DNA of 54,812 nt from Treponema primitia ZAS-1 (GTDB lineage: Bacteria > Spirochaetota > Spirochaetia > Treponematales > Breznakiellaceae): assembly GCF_000297095.1 (NCBI RefSeq), contig NZ_AEEA01000012.1, positions 1-54,812 of the forward strand. The letters run 5' to 3'. Below the pieces are notes generated by a model. It did no database searches and was not told where the DNA came from. It was given only the letters and a program-made list of their open reading frames with translations. Shown here one piece after another: positions 15,398-24,470 of this stretch; positions within the stretch are counted from its first letter, which is position 1, and every line of letters starts with the position of its first letter. The position numbers were made by a program, and so were the translations under genes.

Positions 15398-16201
15398 ATG
15401 AAAAAAATGATTGCCCTGGGGGTTATTTTTACCCTTGCCGTCATGAGCCTTGCGGCGGGAGCCAAACAGGAGACCTCCACAAATGTGGTCAATATTGCCG
15501 GGGACGGCGCTACTAAGCCTTTTCAGTGGACTGAAGCGAATGGCCAAATGGTAGGATACGATATTGATGTGGCGAATGAGGTCGCAAAGCGGGCAGGTTT
15601 AACCCTCAAATGGGAACAAACGGAATTTCCCGCCCTGTTTTTGGGACTGGACGCCAATAAGTATCAGGTGATTGTAAATAATCTTTCAAAAACCGAGGCT
15701 CGGGCCGCAAAGTATATCTATTCTGATAATTATTACATCCGCAATAAAACAGTAATCGTTGCCCGGCTGGGGCGGACTGACATTCACACCATCGACGATT
15801 TAGTGGGGAAGAACGTGCCCATTACTCCAAGGGGTAACACCCAGTCCCTGTATCTGGAAGCCTACAATAAAGAGCATCCTAACGCCAAGATAAATCTGGT
15901 GGTATCCGAGGCTCAGCCGACTGAACAAATTAATGGGGTCTTTACAGGTCAGTTTGATGCTGCTGTTACCGAATATATTATCGCCAACGAAGTGATCCGG
16001 GCCACCGGGGCGGAATTCACCATCGTTGAACTGCCCGAGGATCTTCAAGAGGCCATTGCCCCTACCAAGTCTTATTTCCTTTTCTCCCAGTCCAGTAAGG
16101 CGCTGCAGGAAAAGTGGGATGCGGCCCTGGCGACCCTCATTACAGACGGAACTCTCAAGGATTTGTCGATAAAGTATTTCGGATCAGATTTTTCCCGGTA
16201 A
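15398..16201 (+). CDS. Amino-acid ABC transporter substrate-binding protein 2 (family 3)
   Basis: This 267-residue protein is a close paralogue of the gene at 14339, differing most in the N-terminal ligand-facing region (TKPFQWTEANGQMVGYD against SPYQWVETNGQLAGYD). Again the signal peptide reads SLAAGAKQE, without the lipobox Cys. The shared change in both copies shows that the loss predates the duplication. It is followed after 45 nt by the permease, so this copy is the first gene of the transporter operon proper. Two copies may widen ligand range, or keep binding protein in excess of permease. Confidence 0.88.
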   Translation: MKKMIALGVIFTLAVMSLAAGAKQETSTNVVNIAGDGATKPFQWTEANGQMVGYDIDVANEVAKRAGLTLKWEQTEFPALFLGLDANKYQVIVNNLSKTEARAAKYIYSDNYYIRNKTVIVARLGRTDIHTIDDLVGKNVPITPRGNTQSLYLEAYNKEHPNAKINLVVSEAQPTEQINGVFTGQFDAAVTEYIIANEVIRATGAEFTIVELPEDLQEAIAPTKSYFLFSQSSKALQEKWDAALATLITDGTLKDLSIKYFGSDFSR

Positions 16202-16246
16202 CCATGCTAGGGTCTTGGGGCAGATTCGTTAACGAAGGAGCGGACG

Positions 16247-16987
16247 GTGCCGATAATTGAGCGGTTTTTCAGCTTAAAATTTATGATGGGGACCGTCCCC
16301 GAAATTCTCTCGCGTCTGCCCCTGACCCTGTGGATTGCCCTGTCCTCCACGTTGATAGGCTGGGTGATCGGTTTTTTTACCGCAGTAATACGAATGCGCC
16401 GTATAAAGGTGCTGGCCCCTATATCGGATTTTTATATTTCCTTTATCCGGGGCACCCCCCTTATGGTTCAGATATACTTGACCTATTACGGCATCCCTAT
16501 TGTTATTGCCTGTGTAAACGCCCTGCGGGGCCACCCGGAAGCGGTGGTAAATAGCTTCCGGCCCACCACCTTTGCTATCATCGCCTTTGCTATCAATTGC
16601 GGCGCCTACAGTTCCGAAACTATCCGGGCGGCAATCCAATCAATTGACCGGGGACAGATTGAAGCGGCCTATTCGGTGGGACTGACGGGTATTCAAACTA
16701 TGAAACGGATTGTGCTGCCCCAGGCGCTGATTGTGGCAGTACCGACACTCAGCAATAGCCTGATGAGTAATATCCAGGGGACTTCCCTGGCTTTTTGTGT
16801 TTCGGTGGTGGATATTATGGCCGCAGCAAAACTCGCGGGGGCACGGGGATACCGCTATTTTGAAGTATTTGTGGTGGTAGCCATAATTTATTGGATCTCC
16901 TGTATGGTGGTACAAAGATTTATGAAACGCCTTGAAAAAAAGCTGCAAATTCCGGGACAAATCGAAATACAGTCTGCGGGAGCTTGA
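16247..16987 (+). CDS. Amino-acid ABC transporter permease (HisM/TcyB type)
   Basis: This is a 246-residue inner-membrane subunit with about five membrane segments. It has the permease motif FIRGTPLMVQIYL and the EAA loop EAAYSVGLTGIQTMKRIVLPQA that contacts the ATPase. The start codon is GTG with AAGGAGCGGAC upstream. It is slightly longer than usual because of an insertion after the third segment (NALRGHPEAVVNSFRPT). It works with the ATPase encoded at the end of the operon (19154). Confidence 0.9.
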   Translation: MPIIERFFSLKFMMGTVPEILSRLPLTLWIALSSTLIGWVIGFFTAVIRMRRIKVLAPISDFYISFIRGTPLMVQIYLTYYGIPIVIACVNALRGHPEAVVNSFRPTTFAIIAFAINCGAYSSETIRAAIQSIDRGQIEAAYSVGLTGIQTMKRIVLPQALIVAVPTLSNSLMSNIQGTSLAFCVSVVDIMAAAKLAGARGYRYFEVFVVVAIIYWISCMVVQRFMKRLEKKLQIPGQIEIQSAGA

Positions 16988-17015
16988 GAAAACTCCGATT
17001 GAAAGGAAGAGATCT

Positions 17016-18161
17016 ATGGATATTCAAACATTGCTGGTTCAGGGACATATCAAACCGGATGAAGCCTATAACGCAGTAACGCTTCCTATTTATCTAACCA
17101 CCACCTACCATTCGCCAAAATTTGGTGAACGGGGGAAATACGCCTATTCCCGGGGCGCCAATCCAACCCGTGAATACCTGGAATCCCTGGTTGCCCGGCT
17201 TGAGGGGGGAAGCTACGGTTTTGCCCTGTCTTCCGGCATGACCGCCATTGCCGCCGCCCTGGCGGTTCTCAAGGCCGGGGACAAGGTGCTGATAACCCAG
17301 AATGTATACGGCGGGACCGTCGATCTGTTAAACACTTTTTTTAAGGATTTCGGTCTGACCTATGAACTGGTTGATACCAGTGATGTGAAAAAACTGGAAG
17401 ATCATTTTGATAAAAATACCCGGGCGATCTTGATAGAAACCCCCTCCAATCCCCTGCTCGACATTACCGACATTGGGGCGGTATCGAAGGCGGCGAAAAA
17501 CCATGGGGCGATTACCATCGTGGATAATACCTTCATGTCCCCCTATTTGCAGCTTCCTCTGGAATTGGGTGCGGACATTGTGGTGGAAAGCGCAACCAAA
17601 TTTTTGAGCGGCCACAGCGATGTTATTGCCGGAACGGTGGTAACCAATGACGCCGCCCTGGCGGGAAAGATCCGCGCCTTTCAGCGTTTAGTGGGGGGCA
17701 TCTCCCAGCCCTTTGACGCCTATCTCCTGGTTCGGGGGATCAAAACCCTGTCGGTACGGATTGATCGGCAGGTGGAAAACACCGCAGGGATTGTGGAATT
17801 TCTCCGGAAAAGTCCTGCGGTAGAAAAAATATACTATCCGGGACTGCCGGAACATCCGGGGTACGCCGTAAATCAGCGGCAAGCCAAAAGCCCCGGTTCA
17901 ATACTTTCATTTTTGCTCAAACCGGGGTTTGATATCGGGCGGTTTTTCGATTCCCTGAAGCTCATAACCGTTGGGGCAAGTTTGGGAAGCGTAGAAACAT
18001 TGATCCAGCATCCGGCTACGGGGAGCCATTCCGGTTTCAGTCCGGAACAGCGGAAAGCTGCGGGGATTAGGGATAACCTCATCCGTCTTTCGGTGGGCAT
18101 TGAAAATGCCGGGGATCTTATTGAGGATTTACACAATGCCCTTGGGGCAAGCAAACTATAG
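17016..18161 (+). CDS. Cys/Met metabolism PLP-dependent enzyme (cystathionine gamma-lyase/synthase family)
   Basis: This is a 381-residue fold-type I PLP enzyme. Visible family features are YSRGANPTREYLE near the N-terminus, the cofactor-stacking loop SSGMTAIAAAL, IETPSNPLLDITDI, and the PLP lysine in VESATKFLSGHSD. SVGIENAGDLIEDL is the usual C-terminal motif. AAGGAAGAG precedes the ATG at 17016; the frame extends upstream only into the permease gene. The exact reaction (gamma-lyase, gamma-synthase or Met gamma-lyase) cannot be settled from the motifs. Its place inside an amino-acid importer operon favours breakdown of imported cystine, cystathionine or methionine. Confidence 0.88.
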   Translation: MDIQTLLVQGHIKPDEAYNAVTLPIYLTTTYHSPKFGERGKYAYSRGANPTREYLESLVARLEGGSYGFALSSGMTAIAAALAVLKAGDKVLITQNVYGGTVDLLNTFFKDFGLTYELVDTSDVKKLEDHFDKNTRAILIETPSNPLLDITDIGAVSKAAKNHGAITIVDNTFMSPYLQLPLELGADIVVESATKFLSGHSDVIAGTVVTNDAALAGKIRAFQRLVGGISQPFDAYLLVRGIKTLSVRIDRQVENTAGIVEFLRKSPAVEKIYYPGLPEHPGYAVNQRQAKSPGSILSFLLKPGFDIGRFFDSLKLITVGASLGSVETLIQHPATGSHSGFSPEQRKAAGIRDNLIRLSVGIENAGDLIEDLHNALGASKL

Positions 18162-18172
18162 GAGTCTATGAA

Positions 18173-19135
18173 ATGCCGGAGATCAAATACGCAAGTCCTA
18201 TTGATGAAAAGAAATACGGTTCCTATTCCGCCCTGACCGACAGTGTTGATTCCTTTGAGGAAGAAACCTTTCGTTTTGGTGAGCGGATCGGGAAAGGGGA
18301 TTACCCCGCCGAAAGTGGGCGCTATCATATCTATCTGCAGTATGTGTGCCCCTGGGCCCAACGGGTCCAGATCATCATAGACTACCTGGGTCTGGGGAAT
18401 GTCATATCCTATTCCTACCTTGATCCCCTGCGTGACGCACGGGGCTGGGCTTTTCGGGAACGTACCGGACCTGACCCGGTGAATGGGTTCACCCTGCTTC
18501 GGGACGCCTATTTAGCCACCGCATCTAATTTTAAAGGGGTGCCTTCAGTTCCGGCAGTTTGGGACCGGAAAACTGCCCGTCTTATAAACAACCGCTATGA
18601 TGATACTATTCACGATTTTTCCACCGCCTTCGCTAATTTTCAAACACCGGGGGTTGACATCTTTCCTGTGGAATTACGGGAAGAAATTGACAAGCTTCTT
18701 CCCTGGATATCCGAAAAAATTAACGAAGGGGTCTACGAACTGGCCTTTGCCCTTACCCAGCAGAAGTATGATTTAGCGGTAGAAAATCTCTACGCTGCCC
18801 TTGATTCCCTGGAAGAACGTTTATCCCGAAGCCGCTATCTTTTTGGAAACCGGATCACCCTGGCTGATATCTGTCTCTGGGTAACCCTGGCGCGGTTTGA
18901 TCTGGTCTACTACCCCCTGTTCCGGGCAAACCGGCGGCGGCTTATAGATTTTCCCAATCTATGGGGCTATGCCAGGGAACTCTACGCAATTCCGGCCTTT
19001 AAAAAAGGAAGCCGCTTTGATTATATCAAGGAGACCTATTATACAAACTTTGCGTATCTCCTCTACAAGGGAATTATCCCGGCGCTCCCTGAGCTAGATT
19101 GGGATGCTCCCCATGACCGCATTCGTCTGTCCTGA
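18173..19135 (+). CDS. Glutathionyl-hydroquinone reductase-like protein (ECM4/YqjG family, GST fold)
   Basis: This 320-residue protein has a thioredoxin-fold N-terminal half with the active-site motif YVCPWAQRV (redox Cys) and the GVPSVPAVWD cis-Pro loop. The helical GST C-terminal domain carries RYLFGNRITLADICLWVTLARFD. Length and motifs fit Xi-class glutathionyl-hydroquinone reductases, which remove glutathione from quinone conjugates. It follows the PLP enzyme by 11 nt and precedes the ATPase by 18 nt, so it is in the operon. Whether this organism makes glutathione is unknown; another low-molecular-weight thiol or a persulfide could be the partner. Confidence 0.85.
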   Translation: MPEIKYASPIDEKKYGSYSALTDSVDSFEEETFRFGERIGKGDYPAESGRYHIYLQYVCPWAQRVQIIIDYLGLGNVISYSYLDPLRDARGWAFRERTGPDPVNGFTLLRDAYLATASNFKGVPSVPAVWDRKTARLINNRYDDTIHDFSTAFANFQTPGVDIFPVELREEIDKLLPWISEKINEGVYELAFALTQQKYDLAVENLYAALDSLEERLSRSRYLFGNRITLADICLWVTLARFDLVYYPLFRANRRRLIDFPNLWGYARELYAIPAFKKGSRFDYIKETYYTNFAYLLYKGIIPALPELDWDAPHDRIRLS

Positions 19136-19153
19136 GCAGCGGGAATACCGGAT

Positions 19154-19921
19154 ATGTCTGATACCATAAAAGTACGGATCAGTGATGTACACAAAAGCTT
19201 TGGGAAGACTCCCATATTACAGGGTTTGAGTCTGACCGTCTGGGAAGGGGAAGTGATGGTTATCCTGGGACCCAGCGGATCCGGGAAGACCACCCTTCTG
19301 CGGTGTATCAATTTTCTTGAGCGTGCAGATGCCGGGACACTTACCATCGGCAATATCAGTGTGGATATGCACAGCGTTTCGAAAAAGCATATACTGGAAG
19401 TACGGCGTAAAACCGCATTTGTGTTTCAAAATTTCAATTTGTTCCGGCATAAATCCGCCCTTCAGAATGTGATGGAAGGTCTGGTGACACCCCGGAAGAT
19501 ACCGGAGGATCAGGCCAGGGCTCTTTCCCAGGCCGCTCTGGACCGGGTTGGACTTCAGGACAAGTACGATTCCTACCCCTCCCAGCTTTCCGGGGGACAA
19601 CAGCAGCGGGTGGCTATTGCCCGGGCCCTGGTCCTGAACCCTGAGGTAATTCTCTTTGACGAACCGACCTCGGCGCTGGACCCGGAACTGGTGGGAGAAA
19701 CCCTGCAGGTTATAAAAGATGTAGCCAGAGACGGCATTACCATGATCATTGTTACCCACGAGATTTCTTTTGCCGCCGAAGTTGCTAATCATATTGTATT
19801 TATGGATGGCGGCGTGATAGTGGAAGAAGGGGATCCCCGGGAGCTGCTCTCTAATCCCCGGGAAGAACGGACCAAACAGTTTCTCAAGCGTATCCGGCCT
19901 GAGCTGAGCTATTCCATATAG
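19154..19921 (+). CDS. Amino-acid ABC transporter ATP-binding protein (GlnQ/TcyC type)
   Basis: This 255-residue ATPase has Walker A GPSGSGKTT, Q-loop VFQNFNLF, signature LSGGQQQRVAIARAL, Walker B ILFDEPTSALDPE and H-loop VTHE, all canonical. It energises the permease at 16247. The ribosome-binding site is weak (GCGGGAATACCGGAT). It is the last gene of the operon and ends 2 bp before the convergent ftsK gene, with no room for a separate terminator. Confidence 0.93.
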   Translation: MSDTIKVRISDVHKSFGKTPILQGLSLTVWEGEVMVILGPSGSGKTTLLRCINFLERADAGTLTIGNISVDMHSVSKKHILEVRRKTAFVFQNFNLFRHKSALQNVMEGLVTPRKIPEDQARALSQAALDRVGLQDKYDSYPSQLSGGQQQRVAIARALVLNPEVILFDEPTSALDPELVGETLQVIKDVARDGITMIIVTHEISFAAEVANHIVFMDGGVIVEEGDPRELLSNPREERTKQFLKRIRPELSYSI

Positions 19922-19923
19922 TT

Positions 19924-22200
19924 TTACAAAGAGGGGTTTCTGAGCAGTTCCCGCGGCTTGGATCCCTGGGCGGGTCCCACAACGCCGTTGTGTTCCATCA
20001 ATTCCACCAGCCGGGCCGCCCGGTTGTAGCCTATCTTGAGGCGGCGCTGGATATAGCTGGCGCTGGCCTTTTGTTGCTGCATCACAATTTCCAGGGCTTT
20101 TTCGTAGAGGGGATCATCCCCGCTGTCAAAAAGGGAGGGGCCAAGATCGTCATCCTCATCGTCGATGAAGATCTCGTCGTCGATATAGTCGGGCTCGCCC
20201 AGGCCTTTAACATAGTCCACCACCCGCTCCACCTCTTCTTCGGAGACAAAGGCCCCCTGGATGCGGATGGGGAAGGGGTCCACCACGCCGGCGTAGAGCA
20301 TATCGCCCTTGCCCAACAGTTTTTCTGCGCCCACCAGGTCGATGATGATACGGCTGTCCATTTTACTAGCCACCATAAAGGCGATACGGCTGGGGATATT
20401 GGCCTTGATAAGGCCGGTGATTACGTCGATGGAGGGGCGCTGGGTGGCTAATACCAGGTGGATTCCCACGGCGCGGCTCATGGCGGCCAGGCGGGCCACG
20501 GTGTTTTCCAGTTCCTTCCCGGTGGTGGCCATGAGGTCGGCAAACTCGTCGATCACCACCACGATATAGGGCATGTGCTCCGCCGCCATATTCCGCTCTT
20601 TGATACGCCGGTTGTAGCTCCGTATGTCCCGGACGCCCATGGAATCCAGGCAGGCGTAGCGCCGTTCCATTTCGTAGATACAGTACTGCAGTGCCTGGAA
20701 AGCTTTTTTCGGCTCGGTGATCACCGGGGTTAAAAGGTGGGGGATGTCGTTGTAGAGTTTTAGCTCCACGATCTTCGGGTCTATCAGGATGAGCCGGCAG
20801 TCCGCGGGGGAACGCTGGTACAATATAGAAAGAATCATGGCGTTAACGCAGACCGATTTTCCCGAGCCCGTAGCTCCGGCGATAAGCAGGTGGGGCATCT
20901 GTACGAGATCCACGGTCTGGGCTTCCCCGGATATGTCCTTCCCCAGGATCACGGGGATCTCCATCTTCTTTCCCTCGTGGTCCTTTTCCCGGCGCAGTTC
21001 ACCCTCGATGATCTCCCGGAGGGACACGATGTTCCGCTTGGCGTTGGGTACCTCAATACCCACGGCGTGCTTGCCGGGGATGGGGGCCACGATACGGATG
21101 GACGATGCGGCGAGCCGCAGGGCGATATTGTCCCCAAGGTTTACGATCTTGGAGAGCTTTACCCCCGGCGCAGGAAGTATGTCGAACATGGTGATCACCG
21201 GCCCCTTGCTTATGCCCGTAACCTCCGCCTGTATCTTAAATTCCTCCAGGGTTCCCTTCAGGGTTACCGCCGCAGCCCTGGTGGCGTCGTCGATGATCCA
21301 GTACTGGCCGTCGGGGTACTGGTTAAGTATCCCCTCCACGGGCACCTTGTATGCGCCCCGGCGTTTCGCTTTCGGCGCTTTCCCCTTAGGCTGGGTATAG
21401 GGCAGCTCTGACTCGTCTTCCGCCCCGGAAACGGCGCCCGGCACTATCCCCGGGGGGATGTCGTCAAACTCCGCTTCGTCATCAGCTTCGTTATCGTCAT
21501 CGGATTCACCAGCCTCGATATCAGATTCATCGGCATCATCATCGATATCGGATTCATCGGATCCAATATCATCCTCAAAGTCCCCGGATTCAAAAAAGGG
21601 ATCCAGTCCGATCTTGTCGATAGAAGGCAGATCCGACTCAGGGTCAGGCTGATATTCCTGTTCCGCCGGTATCGGCTCCGGCAGGGATAAGGGCCGCGGA
21701 GGTTTCTCCGGGGGCTTTTTTGGTTTTTGTTCGTACTTGATAGCTTCAGGGCCGGGGAAAAAGAGGGAGGTCAGGGCCATGATCAGGAAACTTTCTATCA
21801 CCGTCATGAGGATGATGATCAGGCTAAAACCGATGCGGCCGGTTTTTGCGAGAAAATCCCATTCCAGGGAACGGACATTAAAGTCCCGCAGAAAGGCGAA
21901 ACCTATGGCCAGGGTTAAAAAGGGAAAGGTAGTGCCGGTAAGGATGAAAATCCGGTCCGGCCGGAAATGGGGGTCCGCCAGAATCACGGCGGCAATCAGC
22001 AGGTAGAGGGGAATCGCAAAGGACAGAATACCGTAGGCGCGTACCAGAAAATCCCCGGGGCCCTGGGCAAGATCGGGCTTATTGAGCAGCGCCCCGGTTA
22101 TGGAGATCCCCAGAAGCGCCGCAAGAAGCCCAAGGACAAGGGCGGCAAAAAGCGAAGCAACCCGGAAGCGGAAATCGGGACGGGCAAAAAAGACCTTCAC
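19924..22200 (-). CDS. ftsK: DNA translocase FtsK/SpoIIIE
   Basis: This 758-residue DNA pump is anchored at the division site. The N-terminal 150 residues hold four membrane segments, followed by a long acidic linker (about residues 190-260, with runs of D/E/S). The motor domain has Walker A GATGSGKSV, Walker B VIDEFADLM and the QRPSIDVITG region. The C-terminal gamma winged helix (ASYIQRRLKIGYNRAARLVE) reads KOPS/SRS-type polarity signals. The start codon is GTG with only a weak site upstream. It is the last gene of the LysM/transglycosylase/FtsK operon on this strand, tying septal DNA transport to wall turnover. Confidence 0.95.
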   Translation of the reverse strand: MKVFFARPDFRFRVASLFAALVLGLLAALLGISITGALLNKPDLAQGPGDFLVRAYGILSFAIPLYLLIAAVILADPHFRPDRIFILTGTTFPFLTLAIGFAFLRDFNVRSLEWDFLAKTGRIGFSLIIILMTVIESFLIMALTSLFFPGPEAIKYEQKPKKPPEKPPRPLSLPEPIPAEQEYQPDPESDLPSIDKIGLDPFFESGDFEDDIGSDESDIDDDADESDIEAGESDDDNEADDEAEFDDIPPGIVPGAVSGAEDESELPYTQPKGKAPKAKRRGAYKVPVEGILNQYPDGQYWIIDDATRAAAVTLKGTLEEFKIQAEVTGISKGPVITMFDILPAPGVKLSKIVNLGDNIALRLAASSIRIVAPIPGKHAVGIEVPNAKRNIVSLREIIEGELRREKDHEGKKMEIPVILGKDISGEAQTVDLVQMPHLLIAGATGSGKSVCVNAMILSILYQRSPADCRLILIDPKIVELKLYNDIPHLLTPVITEPKKAFQALQYCIYEMERRYACLDSMGVRDIRSYNRRIKERNMAAEHMPYIVVVIDEFADLMATTGKELENTVARLAAMSRAVGIHLVLATQRPSIDVITGLIKANIPSRIAFMVASKMDSRIIIDLVGAEKLLGKGDMLYAGVVDPFPIRIQGAFVSEEEVERVVDYVKGLGEPDYIDDEIFIDDEDDDLGPSLFDSGDDPLYEKALEIVMQQQKASASYIQRRLKIGYNRAARLVELMEHNGVVGPAQGSKPRELLRNPSL

Positions 22201-22273
22201 TATTCTCAGGGGTCAAACCTATTCAATGGCACGGGCCGATTTCCTCCATTTGTGGTGATTCGAGACGTATGTC

Positions 22274-24463
22274 CTATCTATAGATATCGGCAATAACTTC
22301 TTCCATCGTCATACCATAATACAGATATCCGTAGGCAGCGGCGGCGGCCAGGACTTTCCGGGCGTATTCCCGGGTTTCGTTGTATTCAATGGTTTCCAGG
22401 AATAGGTCCCCGGGCAGTTTCGGCTCGGCGTTACGCCAACGGCGGATCCGGCCTATGCCGCCGTTATAGGCCAGCAGGGCAAGCATGGGGCTTTCGGTAC
22501 GGTCCATGAGGTAGCGGAGGTACACCGCCCCCAGGTGAATGTTTGCCGCCGGGTCCTCCAGGTGTATCTCCCCGTCCTCGGCGTAATCGGGGCCCCCCTG
22601 TCGGCTAATCCGGCCCGCCATGTCCTTGGCGGTGGCGGACATGAGCTGGGTCAGCCCCACTGCTCCGGCTGAGGAATGAATTTCCGGGACAAAGGCGCTT
22701 TCGGTACGGATAAGCCCAAAGAGGAGCTCCGGGGGGATATCCGCATCCCGGGCATGGCTCTCCGCCAAATCCCCAAAGGCGCGGGGATAGTAGAGCTCCA
22801 TATCCCGCCGGTTCATCCCATAATGCTCCCGGTCCGTATAGAAGGAAACCACCCGTATGGATTCACCCCAGCGTTCCGCCTTGGCAAAGGCGGCGGCCAG
22901 GGTCCGCAGTTCTTCGGGGCTGAACCTTTCCGCATCAGTTTGCAGATAGGTAAAGGCAAGGTGAGCGGCGCCGTACTCAAAAAAGCCAAGAAGGAATTCC
23001 AAGTCATCGGACGTAGCATTGGATCCCTGGTCTACAGCGCTTTGGTCCGACAGCCCGGGCACGGTATTCACCCCCAGCCGGGAAGCGGCCATGGCCCGGT
23101 AATAAAAGGAAGCGTTCCCCTGGTTCAGGGCGATTCGGAAGTACTCCTCCGCAGACTTGGGAGCGTCGGGCATAAGGCCTTCGGAGACGGCCCGGCCCAG
23201 GATATAGGCGTATTTTGCGATACTTCCCCCGTCGGAGCGGTTTTCGAGAAGGGCAAATACCTCCGCAAGGGTGTTCCAGCGGCGCTTAACCACAAGATAC
23301 CGGGCCAGGCGATCCAGGATGTCGGAAAAATAGCCGTCCTGATTCCACCTGGGCAGCCACCGGCTTATAAGGGAGGCGGTTTCCCCGGGCTGTTCCTGAA
23401 GACTCATGCTGAGGATATACCAGATACAGACATCAGCCTGAAGCGGATCGGCGGCATAGTCCATGGCCTGGGCAAAATAGTCCGACCCCTGGGAATAATG
23501 GCCCAGTTGGCGCTGGATTCTACCCATATAGTAGAGAATGCGGTACCGTAACTCCGGGATGTCCAGGTCCTTACGCTTATTCCAGTCCAGGAACAGATCC
23601 ATCCCCTCGGCCGGGGCGGAGCCGTACAGAAATGCCCGGCCCAGATCCCCCAGCAAAGCGGGGTACTGAACGAAAAGCCCCTCCTCCAGTTCCAGGGTCT
23701 TCCGGAAATGGACCAGCCCCTCACCGTAGGCCAAGCGGCTTATGGAAAAATGACCCGCCACTGCCTCTACCCGGGCGGAACCTATCGCATCCACAAGCCG
23801 GTCGCCTATTTCTCCCAGAGCCCAATGCTGCGCAAGGGCAGCTTCCCCGGAAGCCTCGGAGTTTTGGTTTAGCAAAAAATCTGATAACGCTTCGGAATCT
23901 CCGGAGCCCGATTTGAAGGCAGAGAGGAGGATGAAGGCGCGGTCCCAGGCTTCGAGATTAGCCGTATCTCTATACAGGGTAACAAGTTCTGCAAAGCGGC
24001 CCAGGCGGTAGAGGCAGGCGGCCCTGAGGGTCAGAATAGCCGGCTGGGCTTTTAGCCGTACCTTGGATTCCAGGCGATCCAGGAAAGAACGGACCGAAAC
24101 GGCGTCCCACTCCAGGATGAACCGCAGCAGTTCCCGGGCAGCTTCCCGCTGGACCCTCCCCTTCCCGTCCAGCGCCGCCTCGAACAGCGCCGCTTCCTGT
24201 ACGGGAAACTTCGTTGCAAGCAGCGCATCGGTCTCCGTATCCTGGGCCTTAAGCAATAACCCGGCGTAATAGGGCGCTGAAACGTGGATACGGGCAAGCT
24301 CCCCCATCGTGTCCGGGGGACTATCAAGGATGAAGGTGATATCCCCATTCCGCAGTTTTTGCGCCGCCTCGTCCCGGTTTATACCCAAAACTGTGTTATC
24401 GGCGCCACATGATACGAGACCAAAGAAGGAGACGATGATAATAGATAAAAACCGGGGTGACAA
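22274..24463 (-). CDS. Soluble lytic transglycosylase-type lipoprotein with superhelical (TPR-like) region
   Basis: This is a 729-residue protein. I place the start at the TTG (24461-24463), preceded by AAGGG, because it gives a proper lipoprotein signal (PRFLSIIIVSFFGLVSC). The open frame further upstream overlaps the LysM gene. The middle 500 residues are helical repeats like the Slt70 superhelix. The C-terminus is the catalytic SLT domain: ELLFGLIRTESAF (catalytic Glu), GAVGLTQLMSATA and LLALLAYNGGIGR. It cleaves peptidoglycan glycan strands in the periplasm. Its start lies 7 nt after the stop of the LysM gene, so translation is probably coupled. Confidence 0.88.
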   Translation of the reverse strand: MSPRFLSIIIVSFFGLVSCGADNTVLGINRDEAAQKLRNGDITFILDSPPDTMGELARIHVSAPYYAGLLLKAQDTETDALLATKFPVQEAALFEAALDGKGRVQREAARELLRFILEWDAVSVRSFLDRLESKVRLKAQPAILTLRAACLYRLGRFAELVTLYRDTANLEAWDRAFILLSAFKSGSGDSEALSDFLLNQNSEASGEAALAQHWALGEIGDRLVDAIGSARVEAVAGHFSISRLAYGEGLVHFRKTLELEEGLFVQYPALLGDLGRAFLYGSAPAEGMDLFLDWNKRKDLDIPELRYRILYYMGRIQRQLGHYSQGSDYFAQAMDYAADPLQADVCIWYILSMSLQEQPGETASLISRWLPRWNQDGYFSDILDRLARYLVVKRRWNTLAEVFALLENRSDGGSIAKYAYILGRAVSEGLMPDAPKSAEEYFRIALNQGNASFYYRAMAASRLGVNTVPGLSDQSAVDQGSNATSDDLEFLLGFFEYGAAHLAFTYLQTDAERFSPEELRTLAAAFAKAERWGESIRVVSFYTDREHYGMNRRDMELYYPRAFGDLAESHARDADIPPELLFGLIRTESAFVPEIHSSAGAVGLTQLMSATAKDMAGRISRQGGPDYAEDGEIHLEDPAANIHLGAVYLRYLMDRTESPMLALLAYNGGIGRIRRWRNAEPKLPGDLFLETIEYNETREYARKVLAAAAAYGYLYYGMTMEEVIADIYR

Positions 24464-24470
24464 TGAACCC

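Noticed and set aside
20309..21411. Plus-strand open frames antisense to ftsK
   Set aside because: Mirror frames of the GC-rich ftsK gene, with none of the features of a real protein.
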